Below, piece by piece: positions 1-5,532 of a stretch of 10,697 nucleotides of DNA. A program made the position numbers and the translations under genes. Source of the DNA: Chloroflexota bacterium (GTDB taxonomy: Bacteria; Chloroflexota; Dehalococcoidia; Lucifugimonadales; Lucifugimonadaceae); the NCBI GenBank assembly GCA_029262715.1, contig JAJCYX010000039.1:1-10697 (forward strand). The letters run 5' to 3'. Numbering within the stretch: the stretch's first letter is position 1; each line of letters begins with the position of its first letter. Below the pieces are notes generated by a model. The model searched no databases, had not been told where the DNA came from, and saw nothing but the letters and a program-made list of their open reading frames with translations.

Positions 1-1180
1 AGTACTCGAGGTGGATTTTCAAGTTTGGATTCAGCGTGTCCCGGAGCAAGGTCGCCAGCTGCCTGACGTAGTCGTCATCGGCCTTGTGCGGGATGGTGAT
101 CCACGGCGATGTGTCAGCAGCGTTCGATATTTCGATGATGTGTTCCCACGCAACGCCATTTTCGGTCGATTGCAGACCGTCGTTCGGTTTAGTGCGGGTT
201 GCCCAGATGGTGGGAGCCAGATCGTTCGGGTCTGCGAGGCTGGTGTTGACTGGCAGCCATTCGGAAAATCGGGTGACTGAGAAGTCGTCCAGTGTGTCGA
301 TGAAGTCCGGGTGATAGGGCTGAGTCTGGTATTTGTCCTCGAATCCCGGCAGGATCACACGAATGTTGCGCACCGGGTCACTGGCCTCGGAACGAGTGAT
401 GGCAAGCAGGATGCCTTCCTTCGTGGCGTCCGGTACCTGGAACGTGTAGGTCCCACCGCCGACGAACGGACCACCGATGGCGTCGAAATTGACCATCACC
501 TCGCCGTTGCCTTCGAAGATCAGCGTGTACGTGCCGGTCGGATACTCCCAGACGGTGTCGCGCAGGATGAGGGCTTTCACGGTCTGTGGTTCGCTATTGC
601 CGACAGTGAACGGAATCTGTGTTGGGTAGCCGTCGTCTCCAAGCGGGACTTCGAGGCCGGTGTCCCAGATGGGTCCGAACGGCCCTGCTGACGGTATCCA
701 GGTCGATGCGCTCTTGTAGACATCAACGAACGGTGTGTAGCCGATCCAGTATCGGAGTACGCCCATGTTGGTGCCAACTGGATGAGATGCGATCTGCGTT
801 GGTGTCGGAGTTGGTGCGGGCTCTGGCAAGGGTGTTGGGATTGGAGTTGGGAGCGGTGTACTGGTTGGAGCAGCAGTTGGTAGAGGAACGATAGTGGGAG
901 AGGGCGCCGGTGTTGATGTAGGTGCCAGAATTTGCGAAGACGTAGCTGTTGCCGCTGGAATTGGCACCGTAGTGGCCGTTGTAGGCACCGTGGTTGCTGT
1001 TGCCTCCGCGATATCGAGAACAGGGCTGGTTGTGGTGATCGTGGGAGCGGTGGTCACCATTGGCGAAGGCACTGGTGTCGTGCCGGCAGCGGTGGTTTCC
1101 GGAGAACAGGCCACGAACGCCGCTGCCGTAGCCACCGTGAGCAGCAGCAGAATTCTCGTTGGCTGAAATGTTCTCAACAC
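1..1180 (-). CDS. Lipoprotein with Thr/Pro-rich tether and cellulose-binding/GH-like domain (3' end cut by window edge)
   Basis: The minus frame is open from a GTG at 1178-1180 to the window edge (393 residues visible, no stop). The start is a GTG directly followed by TTG; a purine-rich GAGAG lies 10 nt upstream. Residues 1-24 form a signal peptide (Arg, then ILLLLTVATAAAFVA) ending in a lipobox-like FVAC, with the acylated Cys at 25. Residues 26 to about 130 are almost only Thr, Pro, Ala, Ser and Val: a flexible tether, probably O-glycosylated. A globular part starts near residue 136 (GTNMG). It carries the motifs SDPVRNIRVILPGFE, HPDF and DDDYVRQLA, which I recall from extracellular proteins usually annotated as cellulose-binding or with a glycoside-hydrolase-like barrel; in those the next residues are usually SNEVWN, just beyond this edge. 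Likely role: surface-anchored polysaccharide binding or cleavage. The family name rests on memory, and catalytic activity cannot be judged because the C-terminus is missing. Confidence 0.8.
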   Translation of the reverse strand, partial: MLRTFQPTRILLLLTVATAAAFVACSPETTAAGTTPVPSPMVTTAPTITTTSPVLDIAEATATTVPTTATTVPIPAATATSSQILAPTSTPAPSPTIVPLPTAAPTSTPLPTPIPTPLPEPAPTPTPTQIASHPVGTNMGVLRYWIGYTPFVDVYKSASTWIPSAGPFGPIWDTGLEVPLGDDGYPTQIPFTVGNSEPQTVKALILRDTVWEYPTGTYTLIFEGNGEVMVNFDAIGGPFVGGGTYTFQVPDATKEGILLAITRSEASDPVRNIRVILPGFEDKYQTQPYHPDFIDTLDDFSVTRFSEWLPVNTSLADPNDLAPTIWATRTKPNDGLQSTENGVAWEHIIEISNAADTSPWITIPHKADDDYVRQLATLLRDTLNPNLKIHLEY

Positions 1181-1288
1181 CCGTAACGATCTCTCGTTTG
1201 AGTAGACATATCCAGGAATCGTCCCGGTTTTCGGTACAGACAGCTACTGTGCAAGCCGCAAGTTCTCTCGCACCCAGAGATAAAAGGT

Positions 1289-1316
1289 GAAGGCCGGGCG
1301 ATAACGCGCGGCCTTC
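1289..1316. other. Strong hairpin in the divergent spacer
   Basis: The arms GAAGGCCG (1289-1296) and CGGCCTTC (1309-1316) are perfect complements. Inside them, GCG (1298-1300) pairs with CGC (1305-1307) around an ATAA loop, leaving a single G-G mismatch. Read on the minus strand the stem is followed by ACCTTTTATC, so it could act as a weak leftward terminator. It lies between divergent starts, however, where a terminator is not expected. An upstream small transcript or a cruciform are alternatives. Confidence 0.5.
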
Positions 1317-1485
1317 GCATGTAATCCAATATGAATTGCCATCGGGAGCAAACCGACGCTAAGCCGCCTCGTGCGTTGCGCTGTCCTCCGATTGCGTTCG
1401 AGGGCAGAGCGATCTCACAGGTATCGGCACTGACGCGGCAATTTCGGCCTGTACGATTCACCCGCTGCGGATCTGTGTTGCAACG

Positions 1486-1491
1486 TATAAT
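1486..1491 (+). promoter_or_regulatory. Possible -10 box of lpd
   Basis: A perfect TATAAT lies 111 bp before the lpd start codon, in a spacer with few other AT-rich hexamers. No good -35 is seen at 16-18 bp: the sequence there is GC-rich, and TTCACC at 1457-1462 is too far away. There is no TGn extension. If used, it would give a leader of about 105 nt. Confidence 0.35.
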
Positions 1492-1602
1492 CAACAGGTT
1501 GCGAGTTCGGAGTACGCATCGCGCAGGCAGCTCGGCGTATCTATCAGCAAGCCGCAGCACCTCATCTCAAAGCGGATAAACAGTTAACGGAAAACCTCAC
1601 AA

Positions 1603-3012
1603 ATGGCAGAAACCTCATTTGACCTTGTAGTGATTGGCGCAGGACCTGGCGGATACCACGCAGCGATACGGGGAGCCCAACTCGGTCTCAGCGTTGCGGT
1701 TGTTGAGAAGGATGACGGCACAGGTATAGGCGGTCTCGGTGGAGTCTGCCTGAACTGGGGCTGCATCCCGTCAAAGTCGCTACTCAAGAACGCCGAACTC
1801 GTTAGCCACATGAACGACGCTGACGAGTGGGGCCTGTCTTTTGACAACTTCAAGGCCGACATGGGCAAGGCGATTGACCGCAGCCGCAAGGTGTCAGCAC
1901 GCCTTACGCAGGGCATCGGCTTCCTGTTCCGCAAGAACAAGATCCAGCTCGTTAAGGGCAAAGCGACCCTGAAGTCTTCGACTCAGATTGATGTCGAGGG
2001 TAGCGAGACGCTTACTGCGAAGAACATCGTTATCGCTACAGGCGCACGCGCTCGCTCGCTTCCGGGGCTTGAGATCGACGGCGACACGATCATCACGAGT
2101 CGCAACGCGCTTGAGCTTCGTGACCAGCCAAAGGCAATCGCAATTGTCGGCGCTAGTGCTATTGGTTGCGAGTTCGCCTACTACTACAACGCATATGGCA
2201 CTGAGGTTCGGATGTTCGAGGTGCTGGACCACCTGGTGCCGAAAGAGGACGAAGAGGTTTCGAAGGAGCTTGAGCGCCAGTTCGGTAAGCAGGGGATCAC
2301 GTTTGCACTGGGTGCGAAGGTTGGAGGCGTTGCGAAGAAGGGCAAGCAGGTTGTCGTGAGCTATGAAGAGGGCGGCGAGCAGAAGGAGTTCGCTTGCGAC
2401 AAGGTGCTTCTTGGTGTTGGGGTGCAGCCGAATACTGATGACATCGGCCTTGAAGCGGTTGGCGTGAAGACGAACGATGCTGGCTTCATTGAGGTTGACG
2501 GCTACATGAAGACGAATGTGGGCGGTGTGTATGCCGTTGGCGATGTGAACGGAAAGCTGGCTCTGGCGCACGTTGCATTTGATCAGGGTGTCGTGGCTGC
2601 CGAGATGATCGCGGGGCACGAGACGCAGCCGATCGAGGACTATATGTCGATGCCGCGTTGCACTTACTGCAACCCGCAGATCGCTTCTATCGGGCTGACC
2701 GAGGCGCAGGCGAAGGAACAGGGCATCAATCTGAAGATCGGTAAGGTGCCGTTTGCTGTTGCGGGGAAGTCGGTGGCGATTGGTGATTCGGATGGCTTTG
2801 CGAAGATCATCACGGATGCCGACACGGGTGAGGTGGTTGGCGCGCATGTGATTGGCCCAGAGGCGACTGAGCTGATTGCCGAAATCGGCATGCTGAAGTA
2901 CCTGGAGGGCACGAACCTGGAGTTGCACAAGCTGACTCACGCTCACCCGACGCTGTCAGAAGCGATCAAGGAAGCAGGAGCGTCAGTAACAGGCGAGGCG
3001 ATCCACTTCTAG
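1603..3012 (+). CDS. lpdA: Dihydrolipoyl dehydrogenase (E3)
   Basis: This FAD enzyme reoxidises the dihydrolipoyl groups of 2-oxoacid dehydrogenase complexes or the glycine cleavage system and passes electrons to NAD+. At 469 aa it has the normal family length. The FAD-binding GAGPGG is at residues 12-17. The redox-active disulfide is C49/C54 in GGVCLNWGCIPSK. A second dinucleotide-binding site, IVGASAIGCEF, starts near 181; its middle Gly is Ser. ATGA is at 145-148, YAVGDV at 310-315, and the C-terminal HAHPTLSE supplies the catalytic pair H448/E453. All active-site residues are present, so it should be active. ATG 1603 gives the canonical N-terminus; only a weak GGAAA lies upstream. No E1, E2 or gcv gene is next to it, so it probably serves complexes encoded elsewhere. 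The stop codon leads straight into a hairpin pair at 3012-3051. A 350-residue antisense open frame is a shadow. Confidence 0.97.
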   Translation: MAETSFDLVVIGAGPGGYHAAIRGAQLGLSVAVVEKDDGTGIGGLGGVCLNWGCIPSKSLLKNAELVSHMNDADEWGLSFDNFKADMGKAIDRSRKVSARLTQGIGFLFRKNKIQLVKGKATLKSSTQIDVEGSETLTAKNIVIATGARARSLPGLEIDGDTIITSRNALELRDQPKAIAIVGASAIGCEFAYYYNAYGTEVRMFEVLDHLVPKEDEEVSKELERQFGKQGITFALGAKVGGVAKKGKQVVVSYEEGGEQKEFACDKVLLGVGVQPNTDDIGLEAVGVKTNDAGFIEVDGYMKTNVGGVYAVGDVNGKLALAHVAFDQGVVAAEMIAGHETQPIEDYMSMPRCTYCNPQIASIGLTEAQAKEQGINLKIGKVPFAVAGKSVAIGDSDGFAKIITDADTGEVVGAHVIGPEATELIAEIGMLKYLEGTNLELHKLTHAHPTLSEAIKEAGASVTGEAIHF

Positions 3013-3051
3013 CAGCGAGCTGCGTTTTCAGGCCGCGTGCGGCGTTTTCAG
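3012..3051 (+). terminator. Tandem 20-bp hairpin units at the lpd stop (likely terminator)
   Basis: There are two adjacent units, GCAGCGAGCTGCGTTTTCAG (3012-3031) and GCCGCGTGCGGCGTTTTCAG (3032-3051). Each has a 4-bp GC stem, a tetraloop (CGAG or CGTG) and GTTTTC. The units differ at three positions, and two of these are paired (A-T changed to C-G), so the stem is kept. The first G is the last base of the lpd TAG. The form resembles a short intrinsic terminator, though the stem and T run are short. Further copies are at 5035-5054 and, inverted, at 5513-5532. Confidence 0.6.
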
Positions 3052-3176
3052 GTGGTGGGCGGCTATTTCATACTGAGTGCTGTGTAGGTAATGCGGCGTG
3101 AAGCGCTCGGTCGCTTGCAGTGTGACGAGTTTCCGCGTATTAGCGTATGGTACGGCCCGCTGAGCCTTTACGAGAG

Positions 3177-3197
3177 ACTCTGAATCAAGTTCAGAGT
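3177..3197. repeat. Palindromic intergenic repeat (ACTCTGAA hairpin)
   Basis: The arms ACTCTGAA (3177-3184) and TTCAGAGT (3190-3197) are perfect 8-bp complements around the loop TCAAG, followed by GACAG. This is the CTGAATCAAGTTCAG-GTGACA type of short dispersed palindrome known in many bacterial genomes; on the minus strand it reads as CHSELDSES. A decayed inverted copy lies near 5164-5190. It sits 32 bp before the next start codon, so it is within that gene's leader or promoter region. Confidence 0.6.
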
Positions 3198-3229
3198 GAC
3201 AGTCTTTACGCTTATCCGGAGCCAGAGCC

Positions 3230-3937
3230 ATGCAAGCAACGAGCCGTGTCGATACCGAAATCCCTACACCTGTCGTGAACCCGAACGGGCTTCAATGGGT
3301 GGATGAAGAGCTGTTCATCATGGATCAGGAGACGGATGACGTTGCGGTGGTGGATGACGAGGGTCACCTGTTACGGCGCTTCGAGACTCCCACTGAGAAT
3401 GGCTCAGGAATTACGGTTGGCGCTGGCTATCTTTGGACCGCTTCCAACGGCACGACCGCGGCGAGGCCGTTCAAGAACAGTGACACGCATGTGAGCGCTG
3501 TGCTGCAACTTGATCTCGAAACTGGTGATCTTGTGGCTCGTCATCCGATTGGCGACACCGGGATTCACGGTATCGAGTGGGACGATGATCGGAATATGCT
3601 CTGGTACACGGCAACCGGTCCGAAGCAGATCGTGCTTGTCGACGCTCTGAGCGGCTTCAGGGAGCAGCGCCGCATCCAGTGTGAGCTGGTGCGTTTACAT
3701 GGCCTTGCTATCGAGGACGACGGCATCTGGTGTGCCCACACGACAGACAACGTGCTAGTCCACTACGACATTGAGTCTGGCGCTGAGCTCAATCGTATTA
3801 CGATGGGGCCAGAAGACCCGTTCGTTCACGGCCTGACGATCAGGGATGAAGAGCTTTGGTTTGCGGATGCCAATTTTGCGGGCAAGAACCACACCGGTGT
3901 GCGCGGTCGCCCGGCAATTGGGACGATCAGCCGCTAG
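3230..3937 (+). CDS. Small beta-propeller protein (SMP-30/NHL/Vgb-like)
   Basis: The 235-aa product has no signal peptide, so it is probably cytoplasmic. It consists of about five blade-like repeats of 35-50 residues. These lie near 19-52 (NGLQWVDEELFIMD), 57-106, 111-149 (GIHGIEW), 155-192 (LHGLAIEDDGIW) and 198-217 (VHGLTIRDEELWF). The recurring pattern is HG(L/I), then a strand, then LW or IW, as in SMP-30/gluconolactonase, NHL and streptogramin-lyase-like propellers. Such proteins bind small ligands or act as lactonases or lyases; no catalytic set can be assigned here. It is shorter than a usual six-blade propeller. The start is supported by CCGGAG at 3216-3221, 8 nt before the ATG. It seems monocistronic, 217 bp after lpd, and converges with the kinase-like gene, leaving 36 bp between the stops. 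Substrate unknown. Confidence 0.8.
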   Translation: MQATSRVDTEIPTPVVNPNGLQWVDEELFIMDQETDDVAVVDDEGHLLRRFETPTENGSGITVGAGYLWTASNGTTAARPFKNSDTHVSAVLQLDLETGDLVARHPIGDTGIHGIEWDDDRNMLWYTATGPKQIVLVDALSGFREQRRIQCELVRLHGLAIEDDGIWCAHTTDNVLVHYDIESGAELNRITMGPEDPFVHGLTIRDEELWFADANFAGKNHTGVRGRPAIGTISR

Positions 3938-3965
3938 CTGTACACCGTACGCACTGGTTCGATAT

Positions 3966-3985
3966 CAGCCAGTTCAGGCTGGCTG
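3966..3985. terminator. Hairpin shared by convergent genes
   Basis: The arms CAGCCAG (3966-3972) and CTGGCTG (3979-3985) pair perfectly around the loop TTCAGG. It lies between convergent genes, 28 bp past the propeller stop and across the TGA (3974-3976) of the kinase-like gene. No T run follows on either strand, so terminator function is only suggested by position. Confidence 0.4.
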
Positions 3986-4699
3986 CGTCTGGTGGTCCAT
4001 AGCCGCAACACCGAAGCGTTTTTCCATCGCGACTTCGCTCACGCAGCGGGCTGCGTAGTCATCTTCGTCTAACCTGCTCACATCAAGAGCAATGTCGTAG
4101 ATCGAGCGGTCGCACGGATCCTGGTCCGCCAACTCCTGGAACCATGCGGTCCGGGCGGCGTCCATCTGATCGACCCACTGTTCCGCATCGGAATTACCGA
4201 GCTTGTAGCGATAGCCAACTCTTGCCACGCGGCTGTCTCGTGGTGCGAACAGGCCAACGTGGACCGCTTCGTGCCGGTCCTTGAGCGTCAGGCAGCCAGC
4301 ACGGTGCGTGAGTACGACGTTTCCCTCTTCAGCATAGCGAATTGCGTTGTCGTAGATGGCGCCGCGATAGGCATCGTTGTTGATCTCACCGGGAAGTTCA
4401 ATGCGACTGGGTTTTGGAGCCAGTTCATAGGCGAAGCTGGCTGGTGTGCCCCACGGGTCGCCTGCCCAGGTACGCCCCATCTGGGTGAGCCACACTTCGA
4501 GTTTGTGGCCGATTCGCTTTCTGCGGCTGCCATAGGCGAGTTCCTTGCGAACGACAGCTTCGGCCGTTGCGCCAAGCTGCCTTGCAACACGCCGAATAGC
4601 CTGCTTCTGGACAAACCGCCCCTCGATCTTCTCCGCTACCAGCCTCCCAATCTCCATCCCACCGGCTCCGGCCTGTCCGCCAATTGTTATTGACATCAT
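3974..4699 (-). CDS. Cytidylate-kinase-like P-loop protein
   Basis: The 241-aa product resembles the Cytidylate_kin2 / cytidylate kinase-like family (P-loop NTPase fold). The N-terminus, SITIGGQAGAGGMEIGRLVAEK (residues 3-24), matches the family's ITISR-GSGG-EI pattern, with GAGG at 11-14 in place of a classical GKS/T. The next part, FVQKQAIRRVARQLG, fits the helix after the P-loop. Residues 124-161 (EEGNVVL, then APRDSRVARV) match the core strand and lid; the usual GRG is replaced by THRAG at 131-135. YDIALDVSRLD at 201-211 fits the C-terminal strand. Family members are assumed to phosphorylate nucleotides, but most are uncharacterised. The start is ATGATG with AGGGG 8 nt upstream (4708-4712), so either ATG is possible. 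It is monocistronic, with a long AT-rich upstream region. Two altered motifs make the substrate, and even activity, uncertain. Confidence 0.8.
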   Translation of the reverse strand: MMSITIGGQAGAGGMEIGRLVAEKIEGRFVQKQAIRRVARQLGATAEAVVRKELAYGSRRKRIGHKLEVWLTQMGRTWAGDPWGTPASFAYELAPKPSRIELPGEINNDAYRGAIYDNAIRYAEEGNVVLTHRAGCLTLKDRHEAVHVGLFAPRDSRVARVGYRYKLGNSDAEQWVDQMDAARTAWFQELADQDPCDRSIYDIALDVSRLDEDDYAARCVSEVAMEKRFGVAAMDHQTQPA

Positions 4700-4707
4700 G
4701 GTGGTCG

Positions 4708-4712
4708 CCCCT
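4708..4712 (-). promoter_or_regulatory. Ribosome binding site of the kinase-like gene
   Basis: GAGAGGGG on the minus strand, with AGGGG 8 nt before the ATG at 4697-4699. It is one of the clearest Shine-Dalgarno sites in the window and fixes this start. Confidence 0.6.
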
Positions 4713-4779
4713 CTCTGCCAGTCAAGGTTAGATCGCCTCGGTCGCCGTTCCGTATATCGCGCAGAATATGGCTGAAGCT

Positions 4780-4910
4780 GTTACTTATTTCACAATATGT
4801 GCCGATATTCCGTCGATAACTGAGTGGATGAGGAGAGGATACATCATTATGTTAACAAACACTAACAAATGAAATGTTTCACGAAATTGCGCGCATGTTT
4901 CACAAAGAAT
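4780..4910. promoter_or_regulatory. AT-rich regulatory stretch with tandem and inverted motifs
   Basis: This is the most AT-rich segment of the window, 80-210 bp upstream of the kinase-like gene. It holds TAACAAA twice, 10 bp apart (4853-4859, 4863-4869), and ATGTTTCAC twice, 21 bp apart (4874-4882, 4895-4903), each followed within a few bases by ATTGCG. It also has an inverted TGAAA-TG-TTTCA (4870-4881) and a further TTTCACAA near 4787. Spacing by one and two helical turns suggests a protein bound to one DNA face. No clear -35/-10 pair could be fixed. Confidence 0.4.
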
Positions 4911-4993
4911 TGCGAAGGGCGCTGAGCCGAGTTTGCCGAGGTAATTGAAAGTGACTGCAGGGCGATTTGTGTGGTGCGAGAGGCGACTGGCTG

Positions 4994-5036
4994 GCGTCCT
5001 CCCTCCCAGATCAGGAGGGAGTTAGAGGGTGGGTGC
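4994..5036 (-). repeat. CCCTCTAACT repeat, copy A (minus orientation)
   Basis: On the minus strand this reads GCACCCACCCTCTAACT, then CCCTCC, a short loop and TGGGAGGGAGGACGC. The internal arms CTCCCTCC (4999-5006) and GGAGGGAG (5014-5021) pair perfectly. Copies B (5196-5232) and C (5404-5455) lie in plus orientation. Confidence 0.6.
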
Positions 5037-5054
5037 CGCGAGCGGCGTTTTCAA
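5035..5054 (+). repeat. 20-bp hairpin unit, orphan copy
   Basis: GCCGCGAGCGGCGTTTTCAA matches the two units after lpd: the stem GCCG/CGGC, the tetraloop CGAG, then GTTTTCA. Here it does not follow any recognisable gene; it directly abuts repeat copy A. Confidence 0.6.
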
Positions 5055-5108
5055 GTGAGTCACAGGTATCTGACAACGAGAACGCTCTCTCCTTCGAGAC
5101 GAAACGAC

Positions 5109-5146
5109 CCTCACCCTGACCCTCTCCCAATCTGGGAGAGGGGAAT
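5109..5146. repeat. CCCTCACCCTGACCCTCTCCC palindromic repeat
   Basis: After CCCTCACCCTGA, the arms CCCTCTCCC (5120-5128) and GGGAGAGGG (5134-5142) form a perfect 9-bp stem around AATCT. This is a very widespread bacterial intergenic palindrome, often mis-called as a short protein containing SPRLGEGQGEG. Confidence 0.75.
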
Positions 5147-5163
5147 ACGGCCTTTGCCCTCTT

Positions 5164-5190
5164 GTCATCCTGAACTTGAATGGCTCTGAA
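5164..5190 (-). repeat. Decayed copy of the ACTCTGAA palindrome
   Basis: GTCATCCTGAACTTGA, then CTCTGAA, matches the reverse complement of the element at 3177-3200 over its first half; the second arm is disrupted. Confidence 0.4.
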
Positions 5191-5195
5191 CAAAA

Positions 5196-5232
5196 CCCAT
5201 CCCTCTAATTCCCCTCAAATGGAAGGGAGGAT
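5196..5232 (+). repeat. CCCTCTAACT repeat, copy B
   Basis: CCCATCCCTCTAATTCCCCT, then TGGAAGGGAGGAT: a diverged plus-oriented relative of copies A and C. Confidence 0.45.
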
Positions 5233-5287
5233 TTGAACGTAGCCAACTATATTCAGAACGTCTCGCGTGCCTGTAGTTCTACGGTCA

Positions 5288-5314
5288 GATCCCTCCGCTA
5301 CGGTCGGGATGACA
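5288..5314. repeat. ATCCC-TCCGCTACGG-GGGATGACA palindromic repeat
   Basis: The outer arms ATCCC (5289-5293) and GGGAT (5306-5310) and the inner CCG (5295-5297) and CGG (5301-5303) form a stem with a small bulge, followed by GACA. It resembles the common dispersed palindromes that end in GGGATGACA. Confidence 0.6.
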
Positions 5315-5360
5315 TGTCGACGACTGTTTGCGCAGGGGTAGCACGGCCTCAGATGGATCG

Positions 5361-5374
5361 CCCGGCACACCGGG
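5361..5374. repeat. Short CCCGG hairpin
   Basis: CCCGG (5361-5365) pairs with CCGGG (5370-5374) around CACA. It adjoins the next palindrome. Confidence 0.35.
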
Positions 5375-5402
5375 TCCTTCGCACTGGCTCAGGACGAAGG
5401 GG
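5374..5402. repeat. GTCCTTCG-CTGGCTCAGGACGAAGG palindromic repeat
   Basis: CCTTCG (5376-5381) pairs with CGAAGG (5395-5400); GTCCT/AGGAC is an alternative pairing. It matches the widespread intergenic sequence TCCTTCG-CTGGCTCAGGACGAAGG. Confidence 0.65.
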
Positions 5403-5403
5403 G

Positions 5404-5455
5404 GCGCCCACCCTCTAACTTCTTCCCAGTTTGGCCAGATTGGGAGGGAGGATGC
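5404..5455 (+). repeat. CCCTCTAACT repeat, copy C
   Basis: GCGCCCACCCTCTAACT starts the element and TGGGAGGGAGGATGC ends it. These are nearly the same two ends as copy A in the opposite orientation; the middle is longer and differs (contains TTTGGCCAG). Confidence 0.6.
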
Positions 5456-5512
5456 TCCGCTCATTCAAGGTGGCACAGCTACTTCCCAATTGATCAGCTG
5501 CCCGTGAACCAC

Positions 5513-5532
5513 TGGAAGACGCCGCACGCGGC
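5513..5532 (-). terminator. 20-bp hairpin unit at the amidohydrolase stop (likely terminator)
   Basis: On the minus strand this reads GCCGCGTGCGGCGTCTTCCA. The stem GCCG/CGGC with loop CGTG is identical to the second unit after lpd, followed by GTCTTC in place of GTTTTC. As at lpd, its first G is the last base of the gene's TAG (5532-5534). Confidence 0.6.

Larger units (their letters stand above)
1181..1602. other. Divergent intergenic spacer
   Basis: This 422-bp spacer lies between the leftward lipoprotein gene and the rightward lpd gene. It contains the hairpin at 1289-1316 and a TATAAT box at 1486-1491. Short open frames cross it on both strands, but none has a credible ribosome binding site or a recognisable product, and they overlap each other. 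I see no tRNA or other RNA gene. Confidence 0.6.
4911..5531. other. Gene-free region filled with palindromic repeats
   Basis: About 620 bp carry no credible gene. Short frames here are made of repeat sequence, such as the minus-strand PSPRLGEGQGEG, which is the translation of a common intergenic repeat. At least six short hairpin elements of different families are packed together and are listed separately. Confidence 0.6.

Noticed and set aside
894..1166. Plus-strand frame of Val/Ala/Gly-rich protein
   Set aside because: Antisense of the Thr/Pro-rich tether codons of the lipoprotein; low complexity explains the open frame.
1174..1560. 128-residue minus-strand frame in the divergent spacer
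   Set aside because: It spans the hairpin and the TATAAT box, has no ribosome binding site or family features, and overlaps the start of the lipoprotein gene.
1894..2946. 350-residue minus-strand frame inside lpd
   Set aside because: Antisense shadow of a complete, canonical dihydrolipoyl dehydrogenase; composition is unlike a protein domain.
3028..3231. Minus-strand 67-residue frame with CHSELDSES
   Set aside because: The recognisable part comes from the ACTCTGAA palindrome at 3177-3197, and the rest has no protein-like pattern.
4259..4693. 144-residue plus-strand frame
   Set aside because: Opposite to the kinase-like gene, which has a family match and a good ribosome binding site.
4777..4794. 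Rex-type operator (TTGTGAA-n-TTCACAA)
   Set aside because: Only the TTTCACAA half is good; the left half has several mismatches, so naming a regulator is not justified.
5011..5193. Short minus-strand protein containing SPRLGEGQGEG
   Set aside because: This is the known translation artefact of a widespread palindromic intergenic repeat.
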